DNA of 64,000 nt from an uncultured Sulfitobacter sp. Its GTDB lineage: Bacteria; Pseudomonadota; Alphaproteobacteria; Rhodobacterales; Rhodobacteraceae. A model generated the notes under the pieces. The model did no database searches, was not told where the DNA came from, and saw nothing but the letters and a program-made list of their open reading frames with translations. The stretch lies in assembly GCA_947502265.1 (NCBI GenBank), contig CANMZB010000010.1:1-64000 (forward strand), written 5' to 3'. Positions 17,913 through 27,148 of the stretch are shown here, piece by piece. How positions within the stretch are numbered: position 1 is the stretch's first letter; each line of letters starts with the position of its first letter. The position numbers and the translations under genes were made by a program.

Positions 17913-17944
17913 AGCGCGCCTCCCGGCAATGGGGGCGCGCTTTT
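17913..17944 (+). terminator. Rho-independent terminator of the 5'-nucleotidase gene
   Basis: An 11-bp GC-rich stem (AGCGCGCCTCC / GGGGGCGCGCT, one G-U pair) around CGGCAAT is followed by TTTT, 26 bp past the stop. Confidence 0.85.
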
Positions 17945-18050
17945 GCATGCGGCAGGGCCAAGCGGCTGACGTGAAAACGGTTCACACGCAAGGCAGCAGA
18001 CCAACCAGAAAACGCCACTGGGTCAAGCGTGTATTTTCATCCGGGCCGCG

Positions 18051-18458
18051 TTAGTTGTTTTGTAGTTCGGGCGCCGCGCTGTAGTTCAGTTTGCCAAGGA
18101 TTGTGCCGTTCGGATCATCGACCGCTTCGGTGTCCCCGCCTTCGGTTGTCGCTTCGGATTCCACGCCTTCGACGTAGGATTTGAACGTGTCCGGCATGTC
18201 TGCCGCGACATTGAGCGTGAACTGGGTACCGTCGGCCATGTCAGGGGTGACCCAGACAGCATCGCGCCCTTCGATCCGGCGGGTGAGACCGGACATGTTG
18301 ATAAAGATAAGCTGGTCACCCTCTTGCACATAACTGACTTCGGGGAAAAAGCCGTATTCCATAATCATGACTTCATAGGATTCGGCGGCAACCGGACCGG
18401 TGGCGCATGTAATCAAGGCCGCCAACGCCGCAGCCCGCGCGCGATAATTCTTCAGCAT
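18051..18458 (-). CDS. Secreted cupredoxin-like protein
   Basis: The product from ATG 18458 is 135 residues with a clear signal peptide (MLKNYRARAAALAALITCA...VAAES). The mature part starts with YEVMIMEYGFFPEVSYVQEG, a beta-strand layout typical of cupredoxins where Y/F-P-x-x-x-x-V-x-x-G leads into strand 3 (DQLIFINMSG). The expected copper ligands Cys-x4-His-x4-Met near the end are absent, so copper binding is doubtful. The tail is acidic. It is a single gene with a long A/T-rich upstream region. It may be a cupredoxin-fold protein without metal. Confidence 0.55.
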   Translation of the reverse strand: MLKNYRARAAALAALITCATGPVAAESYEVMIMEYGFFPEVSYVQEGDQLIFINMSGLTRRIEGRDAVWVTPDMADGTQFTLNVAADMPDTFKSYVEGVESEATTEGGDTEAVDDPNGTILGKLNYSAAPELQNN

Positions 18459-18565
18459 CGAAATGCTCCTTTGTGTCGGCCCCACCCGGTCACAGATGCA
18501 GTTATCTACGTGATGATTGTGGCGGAATTTTGACATTTGGGCCAGATTTGAATGATTGGCGATGC

Positions 18566-19456
18566 TTAGCCGTGCTGTGACTGGCGGGCCAACCAATCGC
18601 GAAACGCAACCAGCGCGGAGGGGGCGGGGCGGTCATCGGGCCAGACGAGGTAATAGCTGCCGATGCTCTCGTTGGCCTTGTCGGAGGCCAGTATCAACTG
18701 CCCTTCATTCAAATAGGGCTGTGCCACGAAGGTTGGCAGCAAGGCGATGCCAAGCCCGTGCATTGCCGCCTGTGCCATCGTTGCGAATTGATCAAAAACC
18801 ATGCCGTGCGGCGGTTCTGTTGTCAGGCCGACCGCCTCGAACCAGCGCGACCATGCGCGCGGGCGTGTTTCCAGATGCAAAAGCGGGTGACCCAGCAACG
18901 CCGAGGCCGCATCAAAGGGCGCACCCGCCAGATCGGGCGCGCAGACCGGCACCACGATTTCCGGCAGCAGCGGCATATAATCAACGCCGGGCCAGTCTTC
19001 GCGCCCGAAATGGATCGCTGCATCAAAGGGGCTGGAACCGATGGAAAAGGGGCGCAACCGGGTGGACAGGTTCACCGTGATCTCGGGATGAGCGGCCGAG
19101 AAATCGGACAGGCGCGGAGCCAGCCAGTGCATCCCGAAGGCGGGCAGGATCGCCAACGTCAACACGCCGCTTCGGCGTTCGGTGCGCGCGTTCACCGAGG
19201 CTTGCGCCAGTCGCCCCAAAATCTCGCGCACTTCGCGCACATATTCCGTACCCGTCTGCGTCAGCACCAACGCGCGCCCCTTGCGCGCCATCAGCGCAAC
19301 ACCCAGCTGGTCTTCCAATGTCTTGATCTGACGGCTGATGGCGGACTGCGTCAGCGACAGCTCTGTCGCGGCTTGCGTGGCGCTGCCAAGGCGCGCGCAG
19401 GCCTCGAAGGCCAGCAGGGCAGAAACAGAGGGCAGGTATCTGCGCGGCGCAATCAT
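18566..19456 (-). CDS. LysR-family regulator, probably of gcdH
   Basis: The 296-residue product has an N-terminal winged HTH (SVSALLAFEACARLGSATQA, then SLTQSAISRQIKTLEDQLGV) and a periplasmic-binding-like effector domain, closest in pattern to the GcvA/GcdR branch. The start at ATG 19456 follows from the domain start; the longer frame to 19681 would overlap gcdH. It is divergent from glutaryl-CoA dehydrogenase by 109 bp, the classical layout for a LysR activator with its target. The imperfect dyad TTTGCCATGGGAAA at 19501-19514 could be part of its site. The effector would be glutarate or glutaryl-CoA, which is inference. Confidence 0.87.
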   Translation of the reverse strand: MIAPRRYLPSVSALLAFEACARLGSATQAATELSLTQSAISRQIKTLEDQLGVALMARKGRALVLTQTGTEYVREVREILGRLAQASVNARTERRSGVLTLAILPAFGMHWLAPRLSDFSAAHPEITVNLSTRLRPFSIGSSPFDAAIHFGREDWPGVDYMPLLPEIVVPVCAPDLAGAPFDAASALLGHPLLHLETRPRAWSRWFEAVGLTTEPPHGMVFDQFATMAQAAMHGLGIALLPTFVAQPYLNEGQLILASDKANESIGSYYLVWPDDRPAPSALVAFRDWLARQSQHG

Positions 19457-19500
19457 GTATGACTTTTTCTCATGGGTTGAGGAGTAAGCATCGTTAGAAC

Positions 19501-19514
19501 TTTGCCATGGGAAA
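19501..19514. promoter_or_regulatory. Imperfect dyad in the lysR-gcdH gap
   Basis: TTTGCCATGGGAAA is nearly symmetrical about CCATGG and lies 52 bp upstream of gcdH. It is a weak candidate operator for the LysR protein. Confidence 0.25.
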
Positions 19515-19565
19515 TGCAATAAAGGACCGAGTGAAGCAATAATCGTTTCCCCGAAAGGATATGCA

Positions 19566-20789
19566 ATGAACGCCGAAGCCCCTAAACTCCGAGCAAAGGA
19601 CGCCCCTGATCTGGGATCTTTCGAATGGTCCGATCCGCTGCGTCTGGATGACCAGCTGGAAGAAGACGAGCGCATGATCATGCAAAGCGCGCGCTCCTAT
19701 GCGCAGGAAAAGCTGCAACCGCGTGTCATCAAGGCGTTCGAAACCGAAGAGACCGATCCGGGAATTTTCCGCGAAATGGGCGACATGGGCCTTCTGGGCG
19801 TTACAATCCCTGAAGAATACGGCGGGCTGGGCGGCAACTATGTCTCTTACGGTCTGGTCGCGCGCGAGGTCGAGCGGGTGGACAGCGGTTATCGCTCGAT
19901 GATGTCCGTGCAGGCGTCGCTGGTGATGTATCCGATCTATGCCTACGGCTCTGAAGCGCAACGCAAGAAATTTCTGCCCAAACTGTGCTCGGGCGAATTC
20001 ATCGGCTGCTTTGGCCTGACAGAACCGGACGCAGGTTCCGACCCCGCAGGCATGAAAACCCGCGCGGTAAAGACGGCCAATGGGTATAAAATCACCGGTT
20101 CCAAAATGTGGATTTCGAACGCGCCGATTGCGGATGTGTTTGTGGTCTGGGCCAAGTCGGAAGAGCATGGCGGCAAGATTCGCGGCTTCATCCTTGAGAA
20201 AGGCATGAAGGGTCTGAGTGCGCCAAAGATCGGCAACAAGCTGTCGTTGCGCGCGTCGATCACCGGCGAAATCGTCATGGATAATGTGGAAGTGGGCGAC
20301 GATGCGCTGCTGCCGCATGTGCAGGGTCTGAAAGGTCCGTTCGGCTGTTTGAACCGTGCGCGTTACGGCATCAGTTGGGGTGTCATGGGCTCGGCCGAAT
20401 TCTGCTGGCACGCGGCACGCCAGTACGGTCTGGACCGTCACCAGTTCAACAAGCCGTTGGCGCAGACCCAGTTGTTCCAGAAAAAGCTGGCCGACATGAT
20501 GACGGAAATCAGCCTTGGCCTTCAAGCCTCATTGCAAGTGGGCCGTCTGATGGACAAGGCAAACGCAGCGCCGGAAATGATCTCGATCATCAAGCGCAAT
20601 AACTGCGGCAAGGCGCTGGAAATCGCACGTCACGCGCGTGACATGCACGGTGGCAACGGCATCTCGGGCGAGTTTCAGGTGATCCGCCACATGGTGAACC
20701 TTGAGACCGTAAACACCTATGAGGGCACGCATGACGTTCACGCGCTGATTCTCGGACGTGCGCAGACCGGCTTGCAGGCGTTCTTTTAA
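19566..20789 (+). CDS. gcdH: Glutaryl-CoA dehydrogenase
   Basis: This 407-residue FAD enzyme oxidises and decarboxylates glutaryl-CoA to crotonyl-CoA in the breakdown of lysine, tryptophan and benzoate-type aromatics. The substrate-carboxylate Arg lies in [15 protein letters not shown], the FAD/substrate loop is [15 protein letters not shown], and the catalytic Glu is in [20 protein letters not shown] near the end. Length and motifs match the family closely. It has an ATG with GAAAGGAT just before it, is divergent from the LysR gene, and ends at a strong stem-loop, so it is a single-gene unit. Confidence 0.95.
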   Translation: MNAEAPKLRAKDAPDLGSFEWSDPLRLDDQLEEDERMIMQSARSYAQEKLQPRVIKAFETEETDPGIFREMGDMGLLGVTIPEEYGGLGGNYVSYGLVAREVERVDSGYRSMMSVQASLVMYPIYAYGSEAQRKKFLPKLCSGEFIGCFGLTEPDAGSDPAGMKTRAVKTANGYKITGSKMWISNAPIADVFVVWAKSEEHGGKIRGFILEKGMKGLSAPKIGNKLSLRASITGEIVMDNVEVGDDALLPHVQGLKGPFGCLNRARYGISWGVMGSAEFCWHAARQYGLDRHQFNKPLAQTQLFQKKLADMMTEISLGLQASLQVGRLMDKANAAPEMISIIKRNNCGKALEIARHARDMHGGNGISGEFQVIRHMVNLETVNTYEGTHDVHALILGRAQTGLQAFF

Positions 20790-20817
20790 GGCCTGAGCAA
20801 TCAGGTGAATGAGTATC

Positions 20818-20851
20818 CCCGCGCGTGGCTGCCACGCGCGGGATTTCTTTT
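20818..20851 (+). terminator. Rho-independent terminator of gcdH
   Basis: A perfect 11-bp stem CCCGCGCGTGG / CCACGCGCGGG with a CTG loop is followed by ATTTCTTTT, 29 bp past the stop. Confidence 0.9.
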
Positions 20852-20912
20852 GCGTAACTGTCGAAATGATCCGGCCATCAATCTGCTTATTGCGGCGCAG
20901 AATGTCTGCGAA

Positions 20913-22001
20913 CTATGCCGGGGGCGTATCCAGAAACGGATAGTCGGTGTAACCGGCCCGACCGCCACCATAAAATGTATCCTGATGCTGCTCGTTCAGG
21001 TCTGCGCCCCGGCGCAAGCGTTCGGGCAGGTCGGGATTGGCGATGAAGGGACGGCCAAAGGCCACCGCATGGGCATGACCGCTTTCGATTGCCTTTGTCG
21101 CTGTCTGTGCATCATAGCCGCCGTTGGCCATGTAAAAACCGGTGTAATGCGGGCGCAGCGCGTGGATCAGGCTTTTCTCGCCATCATCACTGCGAAAGCG
21201 TTCGACAACATGCAGATAAGCCAGCTTGCGTGCGTCGAGCATCTTGTAGACTGCGGAGAAAAGAGCTTCGGGATCGCTGTCTGACACATCATTGGCCTCG
21301 CCGCGCGGCGCCAGGCGCACACCCGTCCGGCCAGCCCCGAAAACCTCCGTTACGACGTCCAGCACTTCTTTAAGCAAGCGCATGCGGTTTTGGATGCTGC
21401 CGCCGTAGGTATCAGTGCGATCGTTCACACCGTCCTGCAAGAACTGGTCGATAAGATAGCCGTTGGCGGCGTGTATTTCGATACCGTCAAATCCTGCGGC
21501 TTTTGCCGCTTTTGCCGCCGTCCCATAATCGGCGATGGTCTGGCGAATACCTTTCTGGTCCAGCGCTTGTGGTTTGGAGGTGTGTTCAAATCCGTTGGCG
21601 GTGAATGTCTTGGCTTTGGCGGCCCTGTCCGTCGAAGAAACGGGCGCGCGACCGTCCGGCAGCAGCGATGAATGGCTGATCCGGCCCACATGCCACAGTT
21701 GACAGAAGATTCGCCCGCCTGCGGCATGGACCGTATCGGTGATCTTTTTCCAGGCCGCGATTTGCGCGTCGGTGTAAATGCCCGGCGCGTCAAGGTAGCC
21801 CTTGGCGGTCGCGGAAATCTGGCTGGCCTCGGTGAGGATCAAGCCGGCGCTGGCGCGCTGGGCGTAATAGGTCTGGGCCATGTCTTTTGGCGTACCGTCC
21901 GCGTTGGCGCGGTTGCGTGTCAGCGGCGCCATCAGAACGCGGTTGGGAAGGGTGGTATCGCCCATGTCGACAGGGTTGAACAGAATGCTGTGATCGCTCA
22001 T
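20913..22001 (-). CDS. Old yellow enzyme family alkene reductase
   Basis: This 362-residue FMN beta-barrel enzyme reduces C=C bonds of enones and maleimides or nitro groups with NAD(P)H. Motifs include PNRVLMAPLTRNRA, YYAQRASAGLILTEA, GRIFCQLWHVGRISH (His/Trp of the active site), the anion hole His-x2-Asn in EIHAANGYLIDQFL, and TDTYGGS. All are typical of NemA-type enzymes. It heads no clear operon: the next minus-strand gene starts after 59 bp. The natural substrate is unknown; electrophile detoxification is the usual role. Confidence 0.92.
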   Translation of the reverse strand: MSDHSILFNPVDMGDTTLPNRVLMAPLTRNRANADGTPKDMAQTYYAQRASAGLILTEASQISATAKGYLDAPGIYTDAQIAAWKKITDTVHAAGGRIFCQLWHVGRISHSSLLPDGRAPVSSTDRAAKAKTFTANGFEHTSKPQALDQKGIRQTIADYGTAAKAAKAAGFDGIEIHAANGYLIDQFLQDGVNDRTDTYGGSIQNRMRLLKEVLDVVTEVFGAGRTGVRLAPRGEANDVSDSDPEALFSAVYKMLDARKLAYLHVVERFRSDDGEKSLIHALRPHYTGFYMANGGYDAQTATKAIESGHAHAVAFGRPFIANPDLPERLRRGADLNEQHQDTFYGGGRAGYTDYPFLDTPPA

Positions 22002-22060
22002 TTCGGAGTCTTTCTATATCTGGAATGTGTCGGCTGGACAACGGGCATGTGCTCGGTTCC

Positions 22061-23293
22061 CTACTCGCGGCGCGCGGGCGCACCCCCCTCAAAGGCGTTT
22101 CCATTCACATAATCGCAAGGCGCTTCCTGCATCTGTAGGTGCAACCCGTCCCCTGTGTAAGGGTGCGCGCGCGCAAAACCCTCGTCAACGTCGATGCCAA
22201 GCCCAGGTGCGGTGGGCGCAGGAATAAAGCCGCCTTCGACCCGGATGCTGCCCTTGATAAGTCTGTCATGGAAAGGTGTTTCGATCGTTTCGGCCATCAG
22301 CAGATTGGGGATGCTCACGCCGAAATGGATGTTTGCGGCCCACTCTAGAGGACCGGCATACAGATGCGGGGCCATCTGCGCGTTATAGACTTCCGCCATC
22401 GCCGCGACTTTCTTCATCTCCCAGATGCCGCCTGCACGTCCCAGCGCCGGTTGAAGGATCGCGGCGGCACCTGCCCGCAGGACCGGAGCAAATTCGGCCT
22501 TGGTGGTCAGCCGCTCGCCCGTGGCCACGGGGACAGCAACAGCAGCAGCGACCTTGGCCATCCCGGCCACATTATCCGGCGGGACGGGTTCTTCGTACCA
22601 CAGCGGCGCATAGGGTGCGATCGCCTGTCCCAGCCGGATCGCACCAGCGGTAGAGAATTGACCATGCGTGCCAAACAACAGATCGGCGCGCGCGCCCACC
22701 GCTTCGCGGATGGCTTTGCAAAAGGCGACGGATTGCGTGATGTCGGACATGGCGGGCATGTGACCGCCGCGCAGGGTATAAGGGCCAGCGGGATCGAATT
22801 TCACCGCCGTATAGCCACGCGCGACCGCGTCCAACGCGGATTCGGCGGCCATATCAGGCGATGTCCAAAAGGCGTTCAGGTCGTGATGAGGCAGCGGGTA
22901 AAGGTATGTATAGGCACGCACACGCGCGTTCATCTGTCCGCCCAATAGAGCATAAACAGGCCGGTCGCGCGCTTTGCCCAAGATGTCCCAGCAGGCAATT
23001 TCAAGTCCCGAAAACGCGCCCATCACACTCAGATCGGGACGCTGGGTAAAGCCCGAGGAATAGGCGCGGCGAAACATCAGTTCGATGTTTTCCGGGTTTT
23101 CCCCTTCCATATGGCGCATAAATACATCCTCGATCACGGCGCGCATCGCGTCCGGCCCGACCGAGGACGCATAACACTCGCCCCACCCTACAATACCGCA
23201 GGCGGTAGTGAGCTTGACCAATATCCAATAGCGCCCGCCCCAGCCCGGTGCGGGCGGGGCCGTGATGATAATCTCGAGATCGCTCAATCGCAT
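22061..23293 (-). CDS. Mandelate racemase / muconate lactonizing enzyme family (sugar-acid dehydratase-like)
   Basis: This is a 410-residue enolase-superfamily enzyme. The N-terminal capping domain (1-125) is followed by a (beta/alpha)7-beta barrel with AVKFDPAGPYTL (catalytic Lys region), ADLLFGTHGQFSTAGAIRL, WYEEPVPPDN (metal Glu), VPVATGERL (second metal Glu) and the His/Tyr region MAPHLYAGPLEW. The 'THGQ' at the first metal position occurs in the galactonate/arabinonate dehydratase-like branch, so an acid-sugar dehydratase is likely. A Mg2+-dependent proton abstraction mechanism is shared by the family. The start is ATG 23293. Substrate cannot be decided. Confidence 0.85.
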   Translation of the reverse strand: MRLSDLEIIITAPPAPGWGGRYWILVKLTTACGIVGWGECYASSVGPDAMRAVIEDVFMRHMEGENPENIELMFRRAYSSGFTQRPDLSVMGAFSGLEIACWDILGKARDRPVYALLGGQMNARVRAYTYLYPLPHHDLNAFWTSPDMAAESALDAVARGYTAVKFDPAGPYTLRGGHMPAMSDITQSVAFCKAIREAVGARADLLFGTHGQFSTAGAIRLGQAIAPYAPLWYEEPVPPDNVAGMAKVAAAVAVPVATGERLTTKAEFAPVLRAGAAAILQPALGRAGGIWEMKKVAAMAEVYNAQMAPHLYAGPLEWAANIHFGVSIPNLLMAETIETPFHDRLIKGSIRVEGGFIPAPTAPGLGIDVDEGFARAHPYTGDGLHLQMQEAPCDYVNGNAFEGGAPARRE

Positions 23294-23347
23294 TCTTTTA
23301 TCTTCCTCACTTCCCGCGCCGCGCACCAAAAGAAGCACCGTCCATGG

Positions 23348-23369
23348 GCTTCATTTGGCCTGTAAACTC
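23348..23369 (-). repeat. Dispersed motif copy 55 bp upstream of the enolase-superfamily gene
   Basis: On the minus strand it reads GAGTTTACAGGCC then AAATGAAGC, matching the other copies, and it is oriented toward the gene starting at 23293. Confidence 0.75.
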
Positions 23370-23411
23370 AATCCTGAAGATTCCACGAGCTGCAGCGGTC
23401 CTGTTCGGTCT

Positions 23412-24503
23412 CTAATGCTCAAACAGGATCACGTTGCGCCGCGCCGAACCGGTTTTGGTATCGGCAATGGCCTCGTTGATCTGCTCCAGCGACCAGCGGC
23501 CCGAGATCAGCTCGTCCAGTTTCAAGCGCCCTTGCGCATAAAGATCCTCCATCCACGGAATGTCCCGTTGAATCACGACATCACCCATCTTGGAGCCGAT
23601 CATGCCCTGTCCCACGGCTGCCATGACCACGGGTTCGTATGATGATTTAGCGCCCGAATGGGGCATTCCCACCATCACCACCTTGCCGCCATACGCCAGA
23701 TAACGCGGCGCGGTGTCATAGGCAGGGATCGCGCCAACGGTAACAATCACCGCATCCGCCCCGCGCCCCGTCAACTTTCTGGCGGCGGACCACGGTTTTG
23801 CATCGGTGGCCAGAACGCCGTCGGTCGCGCCGAATTCCTTGGCTACTTCCAGCTTTTCGGGGCTCATATCCACGGCAACAATGCGGCGCGCGCCTGCGAT
23901 GCGCGCGCCCTGAATAGCGTTAAGGCCGACACCGCCCGCACCGATGACAACAACGTCCTGCCCCGCCCGCAGCCCTGCGGCGTTGACCACAGCACCCACG
24001 CCCGTGATGACGCCGCAGGCGATGAGGGCGGCGGATTCTTTTGGTACATCGGGGCTGATTTTCACAATCTGGCGCTGGTCCACCACGACCGCCTCGGCAA
24101 AGGCACCACAGGCCATCGCCTGATGCAGTTTGCCGCCATCAGCGGTTTTGATCGGCCCCTTGTCGCCGTCATAAGGAGTGGTGCAGAGCGTCGGCGCGCC
24201 GCTGGCGCAGGGCGCGCAGGTGCCACACGAGCGAATCAGCGTGACAACGACACTGTCGCCTGTCGAAACGCCGTGAACGCCGGTGCCGATCCCTGTAACA
24301 ATGCCTGCCGCTTCGTGTCCATAGACCGCCGGGAGCGAGCCGCCCCATGCTCCTTCGGCGAATGAAATATCGGAATGGCAGATCGCCACGGCATCCAGTT
24401 GCACCTCGACCTCGCCCGCCTCGGGCGCACGCAGGGTGATTTCTTCGATTTTGAGAGGGGCGCCAAATTCGTGACACACGGCAGCTTTGATCTTTTTCAC
24501 CAA
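23412..24503 (-). CDS. Zinc-dependent alcohol dehydrogenase
   Basis: This 363-residue medium-chain dehydrogenase has catalytic zinc ligands C42 (AICHSDISF) and H63-E64 (YGHEAAG), a structural zinc loop with four Cys (CGTCAPCASGAPTLC), and a Rossmann NAD site (VIGAGGVGLNAIQGA, AVDMS). It oxidises a primary or secondary alcohol, or reduces an aldehyde, with NAD(P). It is the last gene of the catabolic block 29752-23412. Residues resemble the NDMA/formaldehyde-type Zn_ADH group more than sorbitol dehydrogenases, but the substrate is not clear. Confidence 0.9.
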   Translation of the reverse strand: MVKKIKAAVCHEFGAPLKIEEITLRAPEAGEVEVQLDAVAICHSDISFAEGAWGGSLPAVYGHEAAGIVTGIGTGVHGVSTGDSVVVTLIRSCGTCAPCASGAPTLCTTPYDGDKGPIKTADGGKLHQAMACGAFAEAVVVDQRQIVKISPDVPKESAALIACGVITGVGAVVNAAGLRAGQDVVVIGAGGVGLNAIQGARIAGARRIVAVDMSPEKLEVAKEFGATDGVLATDAKPWSAARKLTGRGADAVIVTVGAIPAYDTAPRYLAYGGKVVMVGMPHSGAKSSYEPVVMAAVGQGMIGSKMGDVVIQRDIPWMEDLYAQGRLKLDELISGRWSLEQINEAIADTKTGSARRNVILFEH

Positions 24504-24575
24504 GCAAATCCTTTTCGGGTCATATGTTTAACGTGAGGGTTGCGCAGATTGCGCGGCGCAGCAAGTAGTTTTCCG

Positions 24576-25787
24576 CTATGTGGTGCGGCGTTTTGCCTGT
24601 CGCGTCGTTGACAGGATTACGGTCAGTCCCAGAATGCTGAGAGCTGCGGCGAGCAAAAACGGCGCTCCGGGCAAGTAGACCGGCGTAGCGGCAGCAGTAA
24701 ATTGTGCAAATACGTTCGTCATGACCAAGGGCGAGAGGATCATTGCCAGCGCTGAGGCCGAGGTGAGCGCGCCCTGAAGCTCCCCTTGGGCATCATTGGC
24801 CACCCGCGCCGACATCATTCCCTGCAGCGCGGGCGGGATGATCCCGCCCAACGCGGCCAGCGGCGTCAGGATCAGCACCCAACTGCCCGAGGTCAGAACC
24901 GCGATGAGCGTAAAGCTTATAATGGACGCGACATGCCCGGCGATCACGGTGCCGCGCTCGCCGAAACTTCGCAGGACGGGCCGGATCAACCCGCCCTGAA
25001 CGAGCGCCATCATCCCGCCGAACAGGCCAAGCGACAGGCCGATGGTGGCAGGTGACCAATCGAACCGCTCGATCCCGAAGTAGGACCAGACGGCGGGGTA
25101 AACGGCGAATCCGACATGGTAGATGAAGTAGATTGCCAAAAGCGGTGTCACGCCGGGCAAGCGGCCAAGGCTGCGCAGCGCGCCGAGCGGATTGGCACGA
25201 CGCCAGATGAACGCACGGCGGGTACTGTCGGTGACGGTTTCGGTCAGGACGACCCAGCCGAACAGCGCATTTGCCGTTGCCAGCGCCGCCGCAACCCAGA
25301 ACGGCGCGCGGGTGCCGTATTGCGCCAAAAGCCCGCCCAGAAGCGGTCCCAGAACAAAGCCCGCACCAAAGGCCGCCCCGATCAGACCAAAATTCGCCGC
25401 GCGCATTTGCGGCACGGTGATGTCGGACATATAGGCGCTGGCGGTGGATTGGGTGGCGGCTGTGATACCGCCAACCAGACGCCCGATGAGCAAAATCCAG
25501 ACGCTGCCGGCCAACGCCATCAGCACATAGTCAAAGGCCATCACCAACAGTGCCAGAAGCAGAACCGGACGGCGGCCAAAACGGTCCGACAGCCCGCCCA
25601 TCACAGGGCCAAACAGGAACTGCATGACGGCGAAAGCTGTCGACAGGATACCGCCCCAGATCGCCGCTTCGGCCAATGTACCGCCACCCACCTCCTGAAT
25701 GAGAACGGGCATCACCGGAATGATCAGGCCAATGCCCATCGCATCTATCACCACCGTGAGCAGGATAAAGACGACGGGCAGGCGCAT
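24576..25787 (-). CDS. MFS transporter of the TetA-like (drug:H+ antiporter) type
   Basis: This 403-residue inner-membrane protein has 12 hydrophobic segments. Motif A, GGLSDRFGRRPVLL, lies after the second segment, and an acidic residue in the first helix (VVIDAMGIGLIIPVMP) is typical of the Tet family of drug:proton antiporters. It follows pcaB by 3 bp on the same strand, so it is co-transcribed with the protocatechuate genes. Its role may be export of an aromatic intermediate or an unrelated drug. The sequence does not show tetracycline resistance as such. Confidence 0.87.
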   Translation of the reverse strand: MRLPVVFILLTVVIDAMGIGLIIPVMPVLIQEVGGGTLAEAAIWGGILSTAFAVMQFLFGPVMGGLSDRFGRRPVLLLALLVMAFDYVLMALAGSVWILLIGRLVGGITAATQSTASAYMSDITVPQMRAANFGLIGAAFGAGFVLGPLLGGLLAQYGTRAPFWVAAALATANALFGWVVLTETVTDSTRRAFIWRRANPLGALRSLGRLPGVTPLLAIYFIYHVGFAVYPAVWSYFGIERFDWSPATIGLSLGLFGGMMALVQGGLIRPVLRSFGERGTVIAGHVASIISFTLIAVLTSGSWVLILTPLAALGGIIPPALQGMMSARVANDAQGELQGALTSASALAMILSPLVMTNVFAQFTAAATPVYLPGAPFLLAAALSILGLTVILSTTRQAKRRTT

Positions 25788-25790
25788 CCT

Positions 25791-27116
25791 TTAGAGCGAC
25801 CGCGCGCGCACCGCAAAGGCGCGCGCCTCTGACGGGGCATCGCCCATATTTTGCGCCGTATCAAAAAGCTGGTCCGGCAGGTTGGGGTGCGCGGCGCGGG
25901 CAAGGGATTCCAGCGCTTTACCGCTTTCCTGTGCGCGCTGGCACAGGGCTTTGGTCGCGGCCTGTGCCTTGGGGCGCGCCATCGTGGTCGCAAGCGCAAA
26001 GCTGAGCGCTTCGGCATGGATCAGGCCAAGGCCGCCGTCGACATTTGCGCGCATCTGCGCCGTATCGGGCGCGAGCGATGCAGTGATCGTTTTGGCGTGT
26101 TGCAAGGCGGATGCGGTTCCAAGGCAAAGCTGCGGCAACACCATCCATTCGGTAAACCACGCCGCCCCGTCGCGTTGATGCATGTGCCGCGTGGCGGGGG
26201 CGAGGGTGGCGCGCAGGCCAGTGGCCTGATGGCCCAACGCGTGCAGCACGCTCGGCCCCACCGGATTTTGCTTTTGCGGCATGGTTGAAGAGGCACCGGA
26301 CGCGCCAAGGTGCACTTCGCCCACCTCCGTTGCTGTGAGCGCGGACAGGGTTGCCCCCATCCGGGCCAGAACTTCGCTCACTTGCACAAGCCAGTCGGCG
26401 ATGCGCAGGATCGGGCCGCGATCCACATGCCAGCTGCGCTTTGGATCGTTGAGACCCAGCCCCTCGGCCAGTGCCTTGCGGGTGTCCGCCGCATCAGGGC
26501 CGAGGGCGGCGGAAGTACCAGCCGCGCCCGACAGGGAAACAAACAGCGATGACGCGCGCAGTGCGGGGAGTGCATCCACCAGATCACACAGGGCATGGCC
26601 CCAATCGGCCACAACCGCGCCCCAACTGGTCGGCGTGGCGTGCTGGTTATAGGTGCGTCCGGCCATCGGCGTGTCGGCGTGCGCTTCGGCTTGGGCCGCG
26701 AGGGTGGCGATAATGATGCGCAGATCCGCCTCGCACAGCATCAGCAACTGGCGCAGACGCAGCATCAGACCGGTGTCGATGATGTCCTGACTGGTGGCCC
26801 CCCAATGGACGAATTGCGCGTGTTCGGGCGCGTTCATCTCGGTGCGAAACGCAGCCACAAGGCCGGGGACGCTCACGCCATTTTCGCCGGTGGCTTTGGC
26901 GATTGCGCCGGGATCAATGGCAATCTCAAGGCTGGCGCGCTGGATCGCGGCCGCGCTGAGTTCGGGGATAATGCCCTGCGCGCCCTGAGCTTTTGCCAAT
27001 GCCCCTTCGGCAAGCAGCATCGCGCGCACTGCGGCCCCATCCGAGAACAGGCGGCCTGCATCGCCGGTCGGGAAAAGACGCGCAAATAGCGCGCTGTCGA
27101 AAACGCTTGCGGCCAT
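25791..27116 (-). CDS. pcaB: 3-Carboxy-cis,cis-muconate cycloisomerase
   Basis: This 441-residue fumarase/aspartase-superfamily enzyme lactonises 3-carboxymuconate in the protocatechuate branch of the beta-ketoadipate pathway. The superfamily signature GASGASSTMPQKQNPVGP is present, and the first block is HWGATSQDIIDTGLMLRLRQ. Size and order match PcaB. It is followed closely by pcaD upstream (32-bp gap) and by the MFS gene downstream (3 bp). The start at ATG 27116 (MAASVFDS) is preferred to ATG 27143. The other pca genes (pcaG/H/C/Q) are not in the window. Confidence 0.92.
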   Translation of the reverse strand: MAASVFDSALFARLFPTGDAGRLFSDGAAVRAMLLAEGALAKAQGAQGIIPELSAAAIQRASLEIAIDPGAIAKATGENGVSVPGLVAAFRTEMNAPEHAQFVHWGATSQDIIDTGLMLRLRQLLMLCEADLRIIIATLAAQAEAHADTPMAGRTYNQHATPTSWGAVVADWGHALCDLVDALPALRASSLFVSLSGAAGTSAALGPDAADTRKALAEGLGLNDPKRSWHVDRGPILRIADWLVQVSEVLARMGATLSALTATEVGEVHLGASGASSTMPQKQNPVGPSVLHALGHQATGLRATLAPATRHMHQRDGAAWFTEWMVLPQLCLGTASALQHAKTITASLAPDTAQMRANVDGGLGLIHAEALSFALATTMARPKAQAATKALCQRAQESGKALESLARAAHPNLPDQLFDTAQNMGDAPSEARAFAVRARSL

Positions 27117-27148
27117 ATCAGCACTCCTTTGCGATGGTGACAAAGCGG